From NCBI RefSeq assembly GCF_008831045.1, contig NZ_WAJS01000002.1, positions 62,001 through 126,000 on the forward strand: 64,000 bases of DNA. Reading direction: 5' to 3'. A program made the position numbers and the translations under genes. Source of the DNA: Adlercreutzia muris (GTDB taxonomy: Bacteria > Actinomycetota > Coriobacteriia > Coriobacteriales > Eggerthellaceae). This document shows positions 1-7,372 of this stretch, piece after piece. How positions within the stretch are numbered: position 1 is the first letter of the stretch; the number at the start of each line of letters is the position of its first letter. The notes under the pieces were generated by a model. It saw only the letters and a list, made by a program, of their open reading frames with translations, was not told the DNA's origin and searched no databases.

Positions 1-92
1 TGGTGGCCGAAATCGGCAAGACCATCATCCACGAGCTGGGCCACTACTTCGGCCTGGACGAAGACCAGCTCGCCGCCATGGGCTACGAGTAA
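1..92 (+). CDS. Zincin-like metallopeptidase, C-terminal end (partial)
   Basis: Only the last 29 codons are in the window, read in the frame starting at base 3 and ending in TAA. They carry the zinc-protease motif HELGH followed by YFGLDEDQL and a short tail GYE. This matches the end of the small zincin-like metallopeptidase family (PF06262 type), in which the HExxH helix lies close to the C-terminus and the protein is about 110-130 residues long. The two histidines would bind zinc and the glutamate would be catalytic. The substrate is unknown. The gene converges on the higBA pair, with only 3 bases between the stop codons. The family call is good; the start lies outside the window. Confidence 0.8.
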   Translation, partial: VAEIGKTIIHELGHYFGLDEDQLAAMGYE

Positions 93-95
93 GAC

Positions 96-383
96 CTAGC
101 GAGCTAGCACCGTCACGTTCGGCAACGCAGACTCGTCGATGGTTTTGAGCTGATAGGCATTCTCCAGGTTGAGCCAGAACTGGGCCGTGGTGCCCAGCGC
201 CTTCCCCAGCAACCACGCCATTTCAGGGGTAATGGCCCGGCGGCCGTGGACGATATCGGAAATGGCCGACTGGGGCTTGCCGATGGCCTTCGCGAGCCGA
301 TACTGGCTGATACCCAAAGGCTCGAGGAATTCCTCCCGAAGAATTTCGCCCGGCGTTGAAACGATCTCATTGATGGTAGTCAC
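96..383 (-). CDS. higA: HigA-type antitoxin, XRE-family DNA-binding protein
   Basis: Antitoxin of a type II pair. It should bind and neutralise HigB and repress the shared promoter. The protein begins MTTINEIV and continues STPGEILREEFLEP, the standard opening of HigA/VapI antitoxins, followed by an XRE helix-turn-helix (ISQYRLAKAIGKPQSAIS, then the recognition region). I chose the GTG at 381-383 because AAGGAG sits nine bases upstream and the family normally starts at this residue. This gives 95 residues and a 17-base overlap with the toxin. An in-frame ATG at 408-410 would add nine residues. The toxin-first order is typical of higBA. Family assignment is secure; the start is less so. Confidence 0.85.
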   Translation of the reverse strand: MTTINEIVSTPGEILREEFLEPLGISQYRLAKAIGKPQSAISDIVHGRRAITPEMAWLLGKALGTTAQFWLNLENAYQLKTIDESALPNVTVLAR

Positions 384-654
384 AGAACTCAACTCCTTGC
401 GCCTCGCCATGAACCCACGTAAAACAAAGCCTCCACTGTCGATTGACCCGAATGCTGTACTGACTTTCGCGCTTCCCCTTGAGGGCCTCGAGACGATTAC
501 CCGGCGGCACGCGCAGATCGCACAGTTGGCACGCCGCATCCAGCATCTGCAACTTCCGATAGAGGCTTCGGCGAACGTCCCGGGGCACCCGCGACGGGGC
601 ATAGCCCGCTGGATCGTTCCAAAATAACTCAAGGTCCTTTTGCTTGAATTGCAT
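367..654 (-). CDS. higB: HigB-type toxin, RelE/ParE superfamily
   Basis: Predicted ribosome-dependent mRNA endonuclease of 95 residues. The conserved HigB core is visible: LDAACQLCDLRVPPGN, then RLEALKG, then QYSIRVNRQWRLCF, ending in a CDYH motif. The length matches the family (about 92-95 residues). It is the first gene of the pair and overlaps the antitoxin start, so translation is probably coupled. A weak ribosome-binding site (AAAGGA) precedes the ATG. No frameshift or missing block is seen, so the toxin looks intact. Native function could be stress response or maintenance of the locus; nothing here distinguishes these. Confidence 0.88.
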   Translation of the reverse strand: MQFKQKDLELFWNDPAGYAPSRVPRDVRRSLYRKLQMLDAACQLCDLRVPPGNRLEALKGKRESQYSIRVNRQWRLCFTWVHGEAQGVEFCDYHQ

Positions 655-668
655 AGCAGCATCCTTTA

Positions 669-713
669 CTTATGCAATACAGATATACTACTGTCAAGCA
701 GAAGTATTGTCAA
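669..713 (-). promoter_or_regulatory. higBA promoter/operator with two tandem TTGACA boxes
   Basis: Read on the minus strand, a perfect TTGACA (708-713) is followed after 17 bases by TAGTAT (685-690). A second perfect TTGACA (692-697) is followed after 17 bases by CATAAG (669-674). The upstream pair gives a sensible leader of about 25 bases, whereas the downstream one would leave almost no leader. CAATAC (675-680) and GTATTG (704-709) form an inverted repeat spanning the core promoter, a plausible HigA operator for autorepression. Confidence 0.6.
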
Positions 714-870
714 CGACAGGAAGCACGTTCCAACTTTCCCACGGTATTGAGCGAGGAGAGCTCTCTGTCCCACTGAGGCATTTTTATCATGGAACTATAG
801 CAATAATGCGTGAACCGTAAAGAAGTTTACTTCATGGGATGCCTCGGTTATCCCCTTGTTCCCTCCTGCG

Positions 871-1434
871 CTACCCCTGGTCACCCGTCTCCCGTTCGAA
901 GAGGGCGATGATCTTGTCGCGGTTGTGGGTGTCGCATTTACGGTAGATGCTGCGCAGGTGCGACTTCACCATGGACTCCGAGACGAACAGGGCGTTCTGG
1001 ATGTACTTCAGGCCGTGGCCGGTCACCCACAGGCGGAAGACCTCGCTCTCACGGGGCGATAGGTCGTATTCTGCGCAGAAGATGACGTAGGGATCGGGCT
1101 TCTCAACGGCATCCGTCACAGCGCAAGCAGCTTCCGCACGTTCTCGCAGGCCTTCCTCCCCCGCAACGTTTTCCGCGCCATCGTCCGATAGGATCGGAGC
1201 GCCCGCACCTTCGCCGGATGCGCTCCCGCAAGCGGAGACGGAGCACTGAGGCGCGCCGGCCAGCCTCTCCTTTTCCCCATCCACGTCGAGCAGCTGGCCG
1301 CCTTCCCGACCGCCCGCGGCGTGGCCTGCATCTACAGCCCGCGCCGTTCCCTCCCCGGCCCTCGCGCACCCTGCGGGGGCCGGTGTTTTCGAGAAGTCCG
1401 GCTGCCGCCTACGACCCTCACGCCCAAAACCACG
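871..1434 (-). pseudogene. LuxR-type DNA-binding domain, probable N-truncated remnant
   Basis: The last 75 or so residues are a clear LuxR C-terminal helix-turn-helix: LSPRESEVFRLWVTG, then ALFVSESMVKSHLRSIYRKC, then HNRDKIIALFE. Full regulators of this group carry about 400 residues of membrane helices before this domain. Here the reading frame upstream is a Gly/Ala/Glu-rich stretch that soon runs into the tRNA-Pro terminator and the tRNA gene. No in-frame ATG lies between the terminator and the domain and no good ribosome-binding site is visible, so the 5' boundary given is only the maximum extent. It may be a decayed 5'-deleted copy or a short free-standing DNA-binding protein started at GTG/TTG. 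The intact relative is at 7373-8914. Confidence 0.55.
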
Positions 1435-1460
1435 AAAAGAGCCGCCCCGAAGGACGGCTC
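1435..1460 (-). terminator. Rho-independent terminator of tRNA-Pro
   Basis: On the minus strand a GC-rich stem (GAGCCGTCC pairing with GGGCGGCTC, loop about TTCG) is followed by TTTTCG. It starts about 13 bases after the CCA end of the tRNA. Confidence 0.75.
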
Positions 1461-1472
1461 CCTTGCTTTTCA

Positions 1473-1549
1473 TGGTCGGGTTGACAGGATTTGAACCTGC
1501 GGCCTCTGCGTCCCGAACGCAGCGCTCTACCAAACTGAGCCACAACCCG
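1473..1549 (-). tRNA. tRNA-Pro (anticodon CGG)
   Basis: A complete cloverleaf can be drawn: acceptor CGGGTTG pairs with CAACCCG, the anticodon arm is CTGCG-TTCGGGA-CGCAG with anticodon CGG, and the T arm contains GGTTCAAATCC. CCA is encoded at the 3' end (minus strand, 1473-1475). It decodes the CCG proline codon, which is heavily used in this high-GC genome. Confidence 0.95.
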
Positions 1550-1578
1550 TTTTCGCTCCCTTGCGGACAGCGAACGCT

Positions 1579-1606
1579 ATGATACCACAGAAGTGCCGTC
1601 ATGCAA
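1579..1606 (-). promoter_or_regulatory. Probable promoter of tRNA-Pro
   Basis: On the minus strand TTGCAT (1601-1606) is separated by 16 bases from TATCAT (1579-1584), about 30 bases before the tRNA 5' end. Confidence 0.45.
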
Positions 1607-1608
1607 GG

Positions 1609-1646
1609 AAAAAGTTGCGAGCGCCCGAGAACCCGATGGACGCTCG
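1609..1646 (-). terminator. Rho-independent terminator after the thioesterase gene
   Basis: On the minus strand CGAGCGTCC pairs with GGGCGCTCG around an 11-base loop, and CAACTTTTT follows. It lies 23 bases past the thioesterase stop and ends the flippase-thioesterase transcript. Confidence 0.7.
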
Positions 1647-1668
1647 AGCGGCGGACACAATGCCGGCC

Positions 1669-2145
1669 CTAACGGCCGCGCTCGGCCTCCCGCTCGGCGA
1701 GGTAGGCCTTTGATACCACCTTCACCACGACATGGCCGTCGCTCATGACATCGCCCTCGTCGTCGTAGGCCGCCACATTCCAGATGAGCTTGTAGCCGGC
1801 TCGGCGCGACGGCACGCGCTCGGCCAGGGTGGCCACCCCGCGCACGGTGCCGCTCTTGCCGCTCTTCCGATGGCGCACGCACACTTCCACCCCGAAGGGC
1901 TGCTCGCTCTGCCCGTCGCAGACCATCTCGCCGCCGGCCGAGGCCACGGTTTCCAACAAGGCAATGGTAGCGCCCCCGTGCACGAAGCCGAAGGGCTGGG
2001 TGATGGCCGGCGTGATGGGCATGACCGCCTCCACCTGCTCGGTGGTAGCCGCCGTGATGACGATGCCCAGCGTATGGTTCAGCCCCGTGGTCTCCCGCTT
2101 GCGGGCCACCTCGGCGGCCCTACCGGTCAGCGACGTCGCCTCCAT
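1669..2145 (-). CDS. PaaI-family hotdog thioesterase
   Basis: A 158-residue single hotdog-fold protein that should hydrolyse an acyl-CoA or aryl-CoA thioester in the cytoplasm. The diagnostic block is FGFVHGGATIALLETVAS, with the HGG turn and the acidic residue in the following helix that acts in catalysis in PaaI/YdiI-like enzymes. The N-terminus contains NHTLGI, as in the family. The ATG is preceded by AAAGGAGG at good spacing. The start overlaps the end of the upstream membrane-protein gene by 26 bases, so the two are co-transcribed. The native substrate cannot be told from the sequence; menaquinone-pathway (DHNA-CoA) or phenylacetate-type thioesters are possibilities. Confidence 0.82.
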   Translation of the reverse strand: MEATSLTGRAAEVARKRETTGLNHTLGIVITAATTEQVEAVMPITPAITQPFGFVHGGATIALLETVASAGGEMVCDGQSEQPFGVEVCVRHRKSGKSGTVRGVATLAERVPSRRAGYKLIWNVAAYDDEGDVMSDGHVVVKVVSKAYLAEREAERGR

Positions 2146-3262
2146 CGGCGGCCTCCTTTCCCGGAAGACTGCTCTCGGCCGCCGAGTCCGACACCGGAGC
2201 CGCGGCGGCCCGGGCCCGCACTTCCTCGAGGGGCACGGGCTTGCGGGTGCGGGCCTTCTCAGGCGGAGCGAAAGCCTTCATGCGCTGGATGACAAAGGCG
2301 CCCACGAGGAAGGGCAGCCAGAACACGATGCCGCGATACACCATGACCACGGCCAGCCCCGTGGCCGAATCGATGCCGAACAGGGCGAAGGCCACGGTGA
2401 CCGCCGCCTCCACCACGCCGACGCCCTGGGGCACGAAGGAGATCATGGCGAAGAGCGTGGCCACCACATACCCGCAGATGAGCGCCTCGGGATGGTTGAC
2501 GCCGAAAGCGAAGCCCACGAGCACGAAGCAGCTCATCTCGCAGATGCTCGACAGCGTGGTCCACAGAAACGACTGCACGGTCTTCTTCGGATTCTTCGTA
2601 ATGAGGTGCGCCGCACTCGAGAAGTTGTGGATGGTGCGGGTAACGGCCTCGTCGACGGGGTCCTTCTTGAACTTCGCGAGCACCCAATCGGCCAGCTTCA
2701 CGAAGGGCCTCAGCACCTTCAGCACCAGGTTCGGCTTCAGGCCGCCCACGGTGATGACGAACACGAGACCGCCCACGAGCACGATGGCCACTGCCCCCAC
2801 GGCCAGCCAGCCCGGCTGAAGGCCCACGGTAAGAGACAGGGCGCCGAAGGTGACGAGCATGATGATGACGAAGCCGGTATCGATGGACAGCTGCATGAGC
2901 AGAGCCGCCGTCGTGCCCTTGCCGGCCTGCATGCCGTTCTTCGCGGCCGTAGCCATAACGAGCGAGGTGCCCGCCAAATTCATGGAGGGCGCCACGGTAT
3001 TCATGAAGAAGGTACCGAACACGAGCGACAGCCCCGTACCATAGCTGATGTGGCCATTGACAGTGTTGAAGCAGGCTTGGAAGCCACGGCCCTGGGCCAG
3101 GTACTTGCACACCTGGGCCACCACGGCCGCGCCGATGAAGAACGGCGTGCCCTGTTTGATGGTCTCGACGAGCTTCACGAGCGAATCGCCGGAAAAGAAC
3201 ACGAAGGCGAGCACGATGACGACCACGACGCCGATCATGATCTTCTGCAAGTTGCCACGCAC
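2120..3262 (-). CDS. Lysylphosphatidylglycerol synthase TM region/UPF0104-like membrane protein
   Basis: An integral membrane protein of 380 residues with about eight hydrophobic helices. It resembles the flippase-like region of MprF (PF03706, also seen in AglD-like proteins) and has no catalytic lysyl-transfer domain. Visible family signatures include the NTVAPSMNLAGT region and the FVPQGVGVVEAAVT block with its conserved PxGxGxxE core. The C-terminus is a charged, Ala/Pro-rich cytoplasmic tail. I start it at GTG 3260-3262, preceded by GGGAGGTG, because a longer open frame upstream is Arg-rich and has no ribosome-binding site. Family members are thought to move lipids or glycolipids across the membrane; the substrate here is unknown. 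It is the first gene of a two-gene unit with the thioesterase. Confidence 0.75.
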   Translation of the reverse strand: MRGNLQKIMIGVVVVIVLAFVFFSGDSLVKLVETIKQGTPFFIGAAVVAQVCKYLAQGRGFQACFNTVNGHISYGTGLSLVFGTFFMNTVAPSMNLAGTSLVMATAAKNGMQAGKGTTAALLMQLSIDTGFVIIMLVTFGALSLTVGLQPGWLAVGAVAIVLVGGLVFVITVGGLKPNLVLKVLRPFVKLADWVLAKFKKDPVDEAVTRTIHNFSSAAHLITKNPKKTVQSFLWTTLSSICEMSCFVLVGFAFGVNHPEALICGYVVATLFAMISFVPQGVGVVEAAVTVAFALFGIDSATGLAVVMVYRGIVFWLPFLVGAFVIQRMKAFAPPEKARTRKPVPLEEVRARAAAAPVSDSAAESSLPGKEAADGGDVADR

Positions 3263-3531
3263 GGAGCACACCTCCCTTTCGGTTCTCTCGCGCCGCCCGC
3301 CGCGCCAGCGACGGGATCGGCCTCGCCCCGGCGCCGCGCAGTACCAAGAACCGCCCGGCCATTTTCGGGGCACCGACAGATTATAGCCCACCGAGGCCGC
3401 TTCGACGGCCCGCACCGCGGCAACGGAAGCCGACGGCCCCATCTCGCGCCACCGCTTCGGCGCCGAAAGCGGGGTTGGCGGCCGCGATGCCCGCGACGGG
3501 CAGCGGGGCTCTCTTCAAGGTCGGCACCTTC

Positions 3532-5226
3532 CTAGGAACGCGGCGGGCGACGGCGGCTCAAGAGGGCCAGGGCCGCGCCGCTCGCCACCACGACAACGCA
3601 CGCGATCACCATGGGCACCCCCAGATCGTCGCCGGTCTGGGCGAAGGCCGCCGGGGCCGCGCCCCGAGCCGGCGCCCCGACACCGGACGAGGCCCTTCCG
3701 CGACTCGAAGACGCGGCCCCGCCCTCCGCGCTCTGACCAGCGCCTGGGCTGGCGTCAGCCGTCCCGGAGCTCTCTTCGCCCGTGCCGTCGGTCGCGGCAC
3801 CGCCAGACTGGTCGGACGACCCGCCGACATTGCCAGTCGCACCGGAGGCCCCTGCGCCAGGATGGTCGCCGTGCGGCCCGTCCCCATCGGTGCCCGTGTC
3901 GCCATCGCCCCCGGGCGAAGGCTCCTCGGCTCCCGACTGGCCGGGCCGGTCGCCCGCGCTTCCCTCATCGGGATCAGCCGGGACATCAGTACCGGGCACA
4001 TCGGAGGCCTTCAGATGGTTTTCCCACACCACGGGGCTCGGCTGCGCATCCAGATCCACATCCAGCCAGCGGTCGCTGTTCGCGGGCTTCTTCCGCACGT
4101 AGGTGACCGAGGCGTCCAGCGCGCCGTTGCTGCCCTCGGCCACTTCCACGGTGATGATGTAGGAGCTCTCGTCGAGCACCACGTCGGCCGGCGCCGAGCG
4201 AGTCGCGCCCGTCTGCTTCACGGCGTAGAAGAACCGCCCGGGCCCATCGAAGACCGCTCCGTCGATCAGGCGCACGCCCGCTCCCTCCGACCCGTTCGCC
4301 GCAGCGGCGCAGGGCACCGTGCCGCTGTCGATGATGGTGCCGTCCTCGGCCACTTCCCTCACGGAGAAGGTAAATTCACCGGCCGAGATGGCCTCGCCGT
4401 CCAGGAGGACGGCGCCATCGAAGCGATCGAGCACGGCCCCGTTGAAGACGTTGAGGAAGCCTTGCCCCGCCCCCGAAGTAGGTTTGGCCGGCCGGCCGTC
4501 GAACGCGGCGTCGCCCAGGGGCAGCACTGCCAGCACCGGACTGCCGCCCGCATCGGCGGTCTGGTACACGTACAGGTAGATGCGCTTCACGCTGTCGTCG
4601 TAGGTGACGCCCTGGTAGACATAGCGGCCGCGCTCATCGCGGGTCACGCCGTCCTTGAGAGAGCCGTCAGGATTGCGCGGCACCTGCTCGGCGACGGTAT
4701 AGCAGAACACCCGGCCCGCGGAGCGCTCAGTGGCCGTCTTCCCGAGCAACGTGCTGTCGAAGGCAAGCGAGCCGAAGGTCACGGCGCCCTCGGCGTTATT
4801 CTGGGCCAGGGCCGAGGCGGGCATCGGCTGATCGCTCTCGGGATAGTACGTCAGATCGCCATGGGCCACGAGCTCGTACTTCTCGGCTTCCGAGAGGGTT
4901 GCGGAGCGCAGCTGTCGCGGCAGATTCGACCCCGCCGGTATGGAAGCCACGCCCGCTCCCGCCAGGCGGAAGGAGAATTCTCCGGCCGCCAAGGGCCGGC
5001 CTTCCAGGTACTTCATGCCGGAAATAGCGAACGAGACGGGCTCGGGTTGGCTCCCCGCGGCCGCAGCGGTCAAGGGCACCCCGAAGCGCCCCGGCAGCCC
5101 ATCGGCTTCCTCGGCGAAGGCCACGGGGGCCGCCATCAGTCCGACAACGCTTACCATGAGAGCCGCCAAGATCCAAGCCGCTGTGCGCCGCCACCGGCCC
5201 GTCGGCCTCTCCCCGTTCCCCACCAT
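3532..5226 (-). CDS. Secreted Spy0128-like pilin/adhesin with sortase-type tail
   Basis: A 564-residue surface protein. It opens with a signal peptide (basic GRWRRTAAW, hydrophobic core, cleavage near AFAEE). Two domains like the Spy0128/FctA pilin fold follow, at about residues 60-230 (opening SFAISGMKYLEG) and 245-395 (opening GQGFLNVFNG, with FTFSVRE). Such domains usually form internal isopeptide bonds. A Gly/Ser/Asp/Pro-rich wall-spanning region of about 110 residues comes next, then FAQTGDD, a membrane helix and RRRPPRS. The tail is sortase-like, but the motif is FAQTG rather than LPxTG. ATG 5224-5226 is chosen because it places the signal peptide correctly; a longer TTG-started frame exists. 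No pilus-type sortase is adjacent; the only sortase seen is class B at 16.7 kb. Confidence 0.78.
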   Translation of the reverse strand: MVGNGERPTGRWRRTAAWILAALMVSVVGLMAAPVAFAEEADGLPGRFGVPLTAAAAGSQPEPVSFAISGMKYLEGRPLAAGEFSFRLAGAGVASIPAGSNLPRQLRSATLSEAEKYELVAHGDLTYYPESDQPMPASALAQNNAEGAVTFGSLAFDSTLLGKTATERSAGRVFCYTVAEQVPRNPDGSLKDGVTRDERGRYVYQGVTYDDSVKRIYLYVYQTADAGGSPVLAVLPLGDAAFDGRPAKPTSGAGQGFLNVFNGAVLDRFDGAVLLDGEAISAGEFTFSVREVAEDGTIIDSGTVPCAAAANGSEGAGVRLIDGAVFDGPGRFFYAVKQTGATRSAPADVVLDESSYIITVEVAEGSNGALDASVTYVRKKPANSDRWLDVDLDAQPSPVVWENHLKASDVPGTDVPADPDEGSAGDRPGQSGAEEPSPGGDGDTGTDGDGPHGDHPGAGASGATGNVGGSSDQSGGAATDGTGEESSGTADASPGAGQSAEGGAASSSRGRASSGVGAPARGAAPAAFAQTGDDLGVPMVIACVVVVASGAALALLSRRRPPRS

Positions 5227-5361
5227 GGCGATCACCCGCCCTTTCTCGCTCAGAACGCGTGGCAATCAGGGATCCACGCCCTCTTAGCATAGGGGCTGGC
5301 CCGCGCCCGCCGCCGAGGGAACGGGCTTTGTTCGCGGCCCGTCATCCCCCCGTAAGTGGCA

Positions 5362-5400
5362 GGTGACCCGCATCGCAACGAGCGCGCAATGCGGGTCACC
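5362..5400. repeat. 12-bp perfect inverted repeat
   Basis: GGTGACCCGCAT (5362-5373) and its exact complement (5389-5400) are separated by 15 bases. The pair lies between the end of the ATP-grasp gene and the start of the pilin-like gene, both minus strand. There is no T-run on the minus side, so it is either a weak terminator or an operator for the pilin gene. Confidence 0.6.
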
Positions 5401-5419
5401 ACGCTATGATGGGCGCAAC

Positions 5420-6574
5420 CTAGCCGACGAATTCCATGAGATCGCTGCGCAAAAGCCAATCGCGCTCAGCCGCCCCCGCCTCGTCGGCTCCCGTATCCAG
5501 GAAGAGGAAGCCGTAGAATCCCACGGTCTCGGGGTCGAAGCGGTGGTAGGACAGCACATGGGAGCAGCGGGCCAGCAGGGCGTCGTGGTCGAAGGGAGCC
5601 GCCAGGTCGGCCTCGGGCGCCGGGTTCAGCAGCGACATGGAGAACACGCGGCCGGGATGGGCCCCGTACAGAGCGGCCAGATCCACCTTCTCGTTTTCCA
5701 GGAACGCCTCATAGGTGCGCAGGCCCACGCCGAAGTAGGCCACATCGGTGCCGCCGAGACCAGCAAAGCGCAGGGGGTTGAACTCGATGGGGGCGATAAC
5801 GTCGCCGTCCACCCGCACCTCCACGTGCACGGGAATGTTGCGGGCGCCCACGATGGCGTTTACGGCCCTAAGCCACGCCAAGAAGCGCGGCCCCATCTCG
5901 TTCACGATGGTCTCGTCGGTGAGGTACATGCGGTCGGAGGTGTCCTCAGGTCCGGCGAAATCGTGGCGCAGGACGTTCAGCAGATGCGGCGCGCCCTCCT
6001 CGTCGAAATAGCAGTCCAGGGCGTATTCCACGCCGCCAATGAAGCCCTCGATAATGTATACATCGCCGCCCACCACGCTTTCCGGGTAGCGCTCGTGCCA
6101 GCCGTCCTCGCGTCGGGCGATGTCGGCCACGGCACAGGCCCAATCGTCGGGCTCCTCGATCACATAGACCCCCATAGAGCAGAAACCCACCGAGGGCTTC
6201 AGCACCACGGGCAGGGGCAGATCGTCCACGTTCACGGCATCCAGCTCGTCGCGGGTCGCCGTGACATAGAACAGGCCCGGGTTCAGCGCGGCCAGCTTCT
6301 CACGCATGAGCGCCTTGTCCTTGAACAGCGCAATGGCCTCGGTGAGCCCCGGATTATCCACATGATCCATGATCCATGCCAGGGCGTTCTCGGAATTGGT
6401 GTACACCCGCTCCCCCGCCTCCAGGCGCCGGACGGCCTCGGCATCGTCCACCAGGTTCAGCGACCGCGCATCGGCCAGCGACCGCGAGAAATCGTTGGCG
6501 AGCACTGGATGCTGCGATTCCTCGATGTAGTCAAGCAGGGGTGCCGAGGCGTAGGGGGCATCGATGATGATCAT
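5420..6574 (-). CDS. ATP-grasp domain protein
   Basis: A 384-residue cytoplasmic ATP-grasp enzyme, the fold that joins a carboxylate to an amine or thiol through an acyl-phosphate. The nucleotide-binding region has LPVVLKPSVGFCSMGVYVI (lysine plus glycine-rich loop). The metal/ATP region has HVEVRVDGDVIAPIEFNP, with the Glu and Asn that bind magnesium. The N-terminus is a short Rossmann-like pre-ATP-grasp domain. AAAGGAG precedes the ATG at good spacing. It resembles generic ATP-grasp ligases and not a named enzyme such as PurD or carbamoyl-phosphate synthase. The substrate is unknown and there is no pathway partner next to it. Confidence 0.8.
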   Translation of the reverse strand: MIIIDAPYASAPLLDYIEESQHPVLANDFSRSLADARSLNLVDDAEAVRRLEAGERVYTNSENALAWIMDHVDNPGLTEAIALFKDKALMREKLAALNPGLFYVTATRDELDAVNVDDLPLPVVLKPSVGFCSMGVYVIEEPDDWACAVADIARREDGWHERYPESVVGGDVYIIEGFIGGVEYALDCYFDEEGAPHLLNVLRHDFAGPEDTSDRMYLTDETIVNEMGPRFLAWLRAVNAIVGARNIPVHVEVRVDGDVIAPIEFNPLRFAGLGGTDVAYFGVGLRTYEAFLENEKVDLAALYGAHPGRVFSMSLLNPAPEADLAAPFDHDALLARCSHVLSYHRFDPETVGFYGFLFLDTGADEAGAAERDWLLRSDLMEFVG

Positions 6575-6770
6575 GGAAACTCCTTTGAAGCGAGGTCGCC
6601 ACGGCGACCTTCAAGCGAATGCGCAGATCCCATTATAGCCGCCAGCGGCACCTGGCGGGAAACCAGAGCCCGCAGAGAAGCCCCACCGATCTCATATGGC
6701 AAGGGCCATGCCTTGCCGCCGCGTCGGCCCCGTACCCCTGCGGAGCACCCGCCTTCGGCTCCGAAAACGG

Positions 6771-6805
6771 GAAACGCGCCCCCTGGGAGGATGGGGGCGC
6801 GTTTC
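6771..6805 (-). terminator. Strong hairpin in the 6575-6916 gene-free stretch
   Basis: GAAACGCGCCCCC pairs perfectly with GGGGGCGCGTTTC around a 9-base loop. On the minus strand it is followed by CCGTTTTC, consistent with a terminator about 110 bases after the truncated flavoprotein. A second small perfect hairpin (GGCAAGG/CCTTGCC, about 6698-6717) lies in the same stretch. I see no gene there. Confidence 0.6.
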
Positions 6806-6916
6806 TCGCAAAGGGAGGGAATAGCACTGTGCAACGTCGCACCGGAGGCGACGCGAGCCTGCGTCAGGAGCCGGCATTCCCGGCCGACCCCGCAAGATCG
6901 GCCGGAACGCTGCGAC

Positions 6917-7354
6917 TTACAGGCTGGCGACGTACTTGCCGGTGACGTAGCCCTGGGTGTGGGCGCGGCCCAGCGAGAGGCCCGGCATGTACATGGAGTA
7001 GTCCACGCCGCCGTAGAAGTTGCCGGCAGTATTGCCGATGGCGAACAGACCCGGGATGGGCTCGCCGGTTTCCGCGGCCAGCACCTCCATGTTCGGGCCC
7101 ACGTTCACGCCGGACACGACGGCGGATACGCGCACGTGGCGGTGGATGCCGTAGAAGGGCGGCGTGTCAATGGCCGTGAGCCACTTACCCTCCTTGCCGA
7201 AGTCCAGGTCCTTGCCGGCGGCGACGCACTCGTTGTAGCGCTCGACGCTCTTCACGAAGGCAGCGGTGTCGGTGATGCCGAGCTTGCCGGCGAGCTCCTC
7301 CAGGGTGTCGGCCTTGTAGGTGCCGATCTGGTCCTCGAAGACACCGACTTCCAT
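6917..7354 (-). pseudogene. FAD-dependent oxidoreductase (fumarate-reductase type), C-terminal fragment
   Basis: The last 145 residues of a flavoprotein of the FrdA/flavocytochrome c family. Visible features are the helical capping/closing segment with VKSVERYNECVAAGKD, TPPFYGIHRHV, the substrate/FAD region VNVGPNMEVLA, GLFAIGNTAGNFYGG and the C-terminal SLGRAHTQGYVTGKY. A full protein would be about 500-600 residues. Everything N-terminal, including the FAD dinucleotide fold, is missing: homology stops about 18 bases before the start codon of the LuxR gene on the other strand. The fragment still has an intact frame and stop, so the loss looks like one deletion and not slow decay. The intact relative in this window is at 32466-34238. 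Confidence 0.8.
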
Positions 7355-7372
7355 GCATAAACGGGAGGAAGC

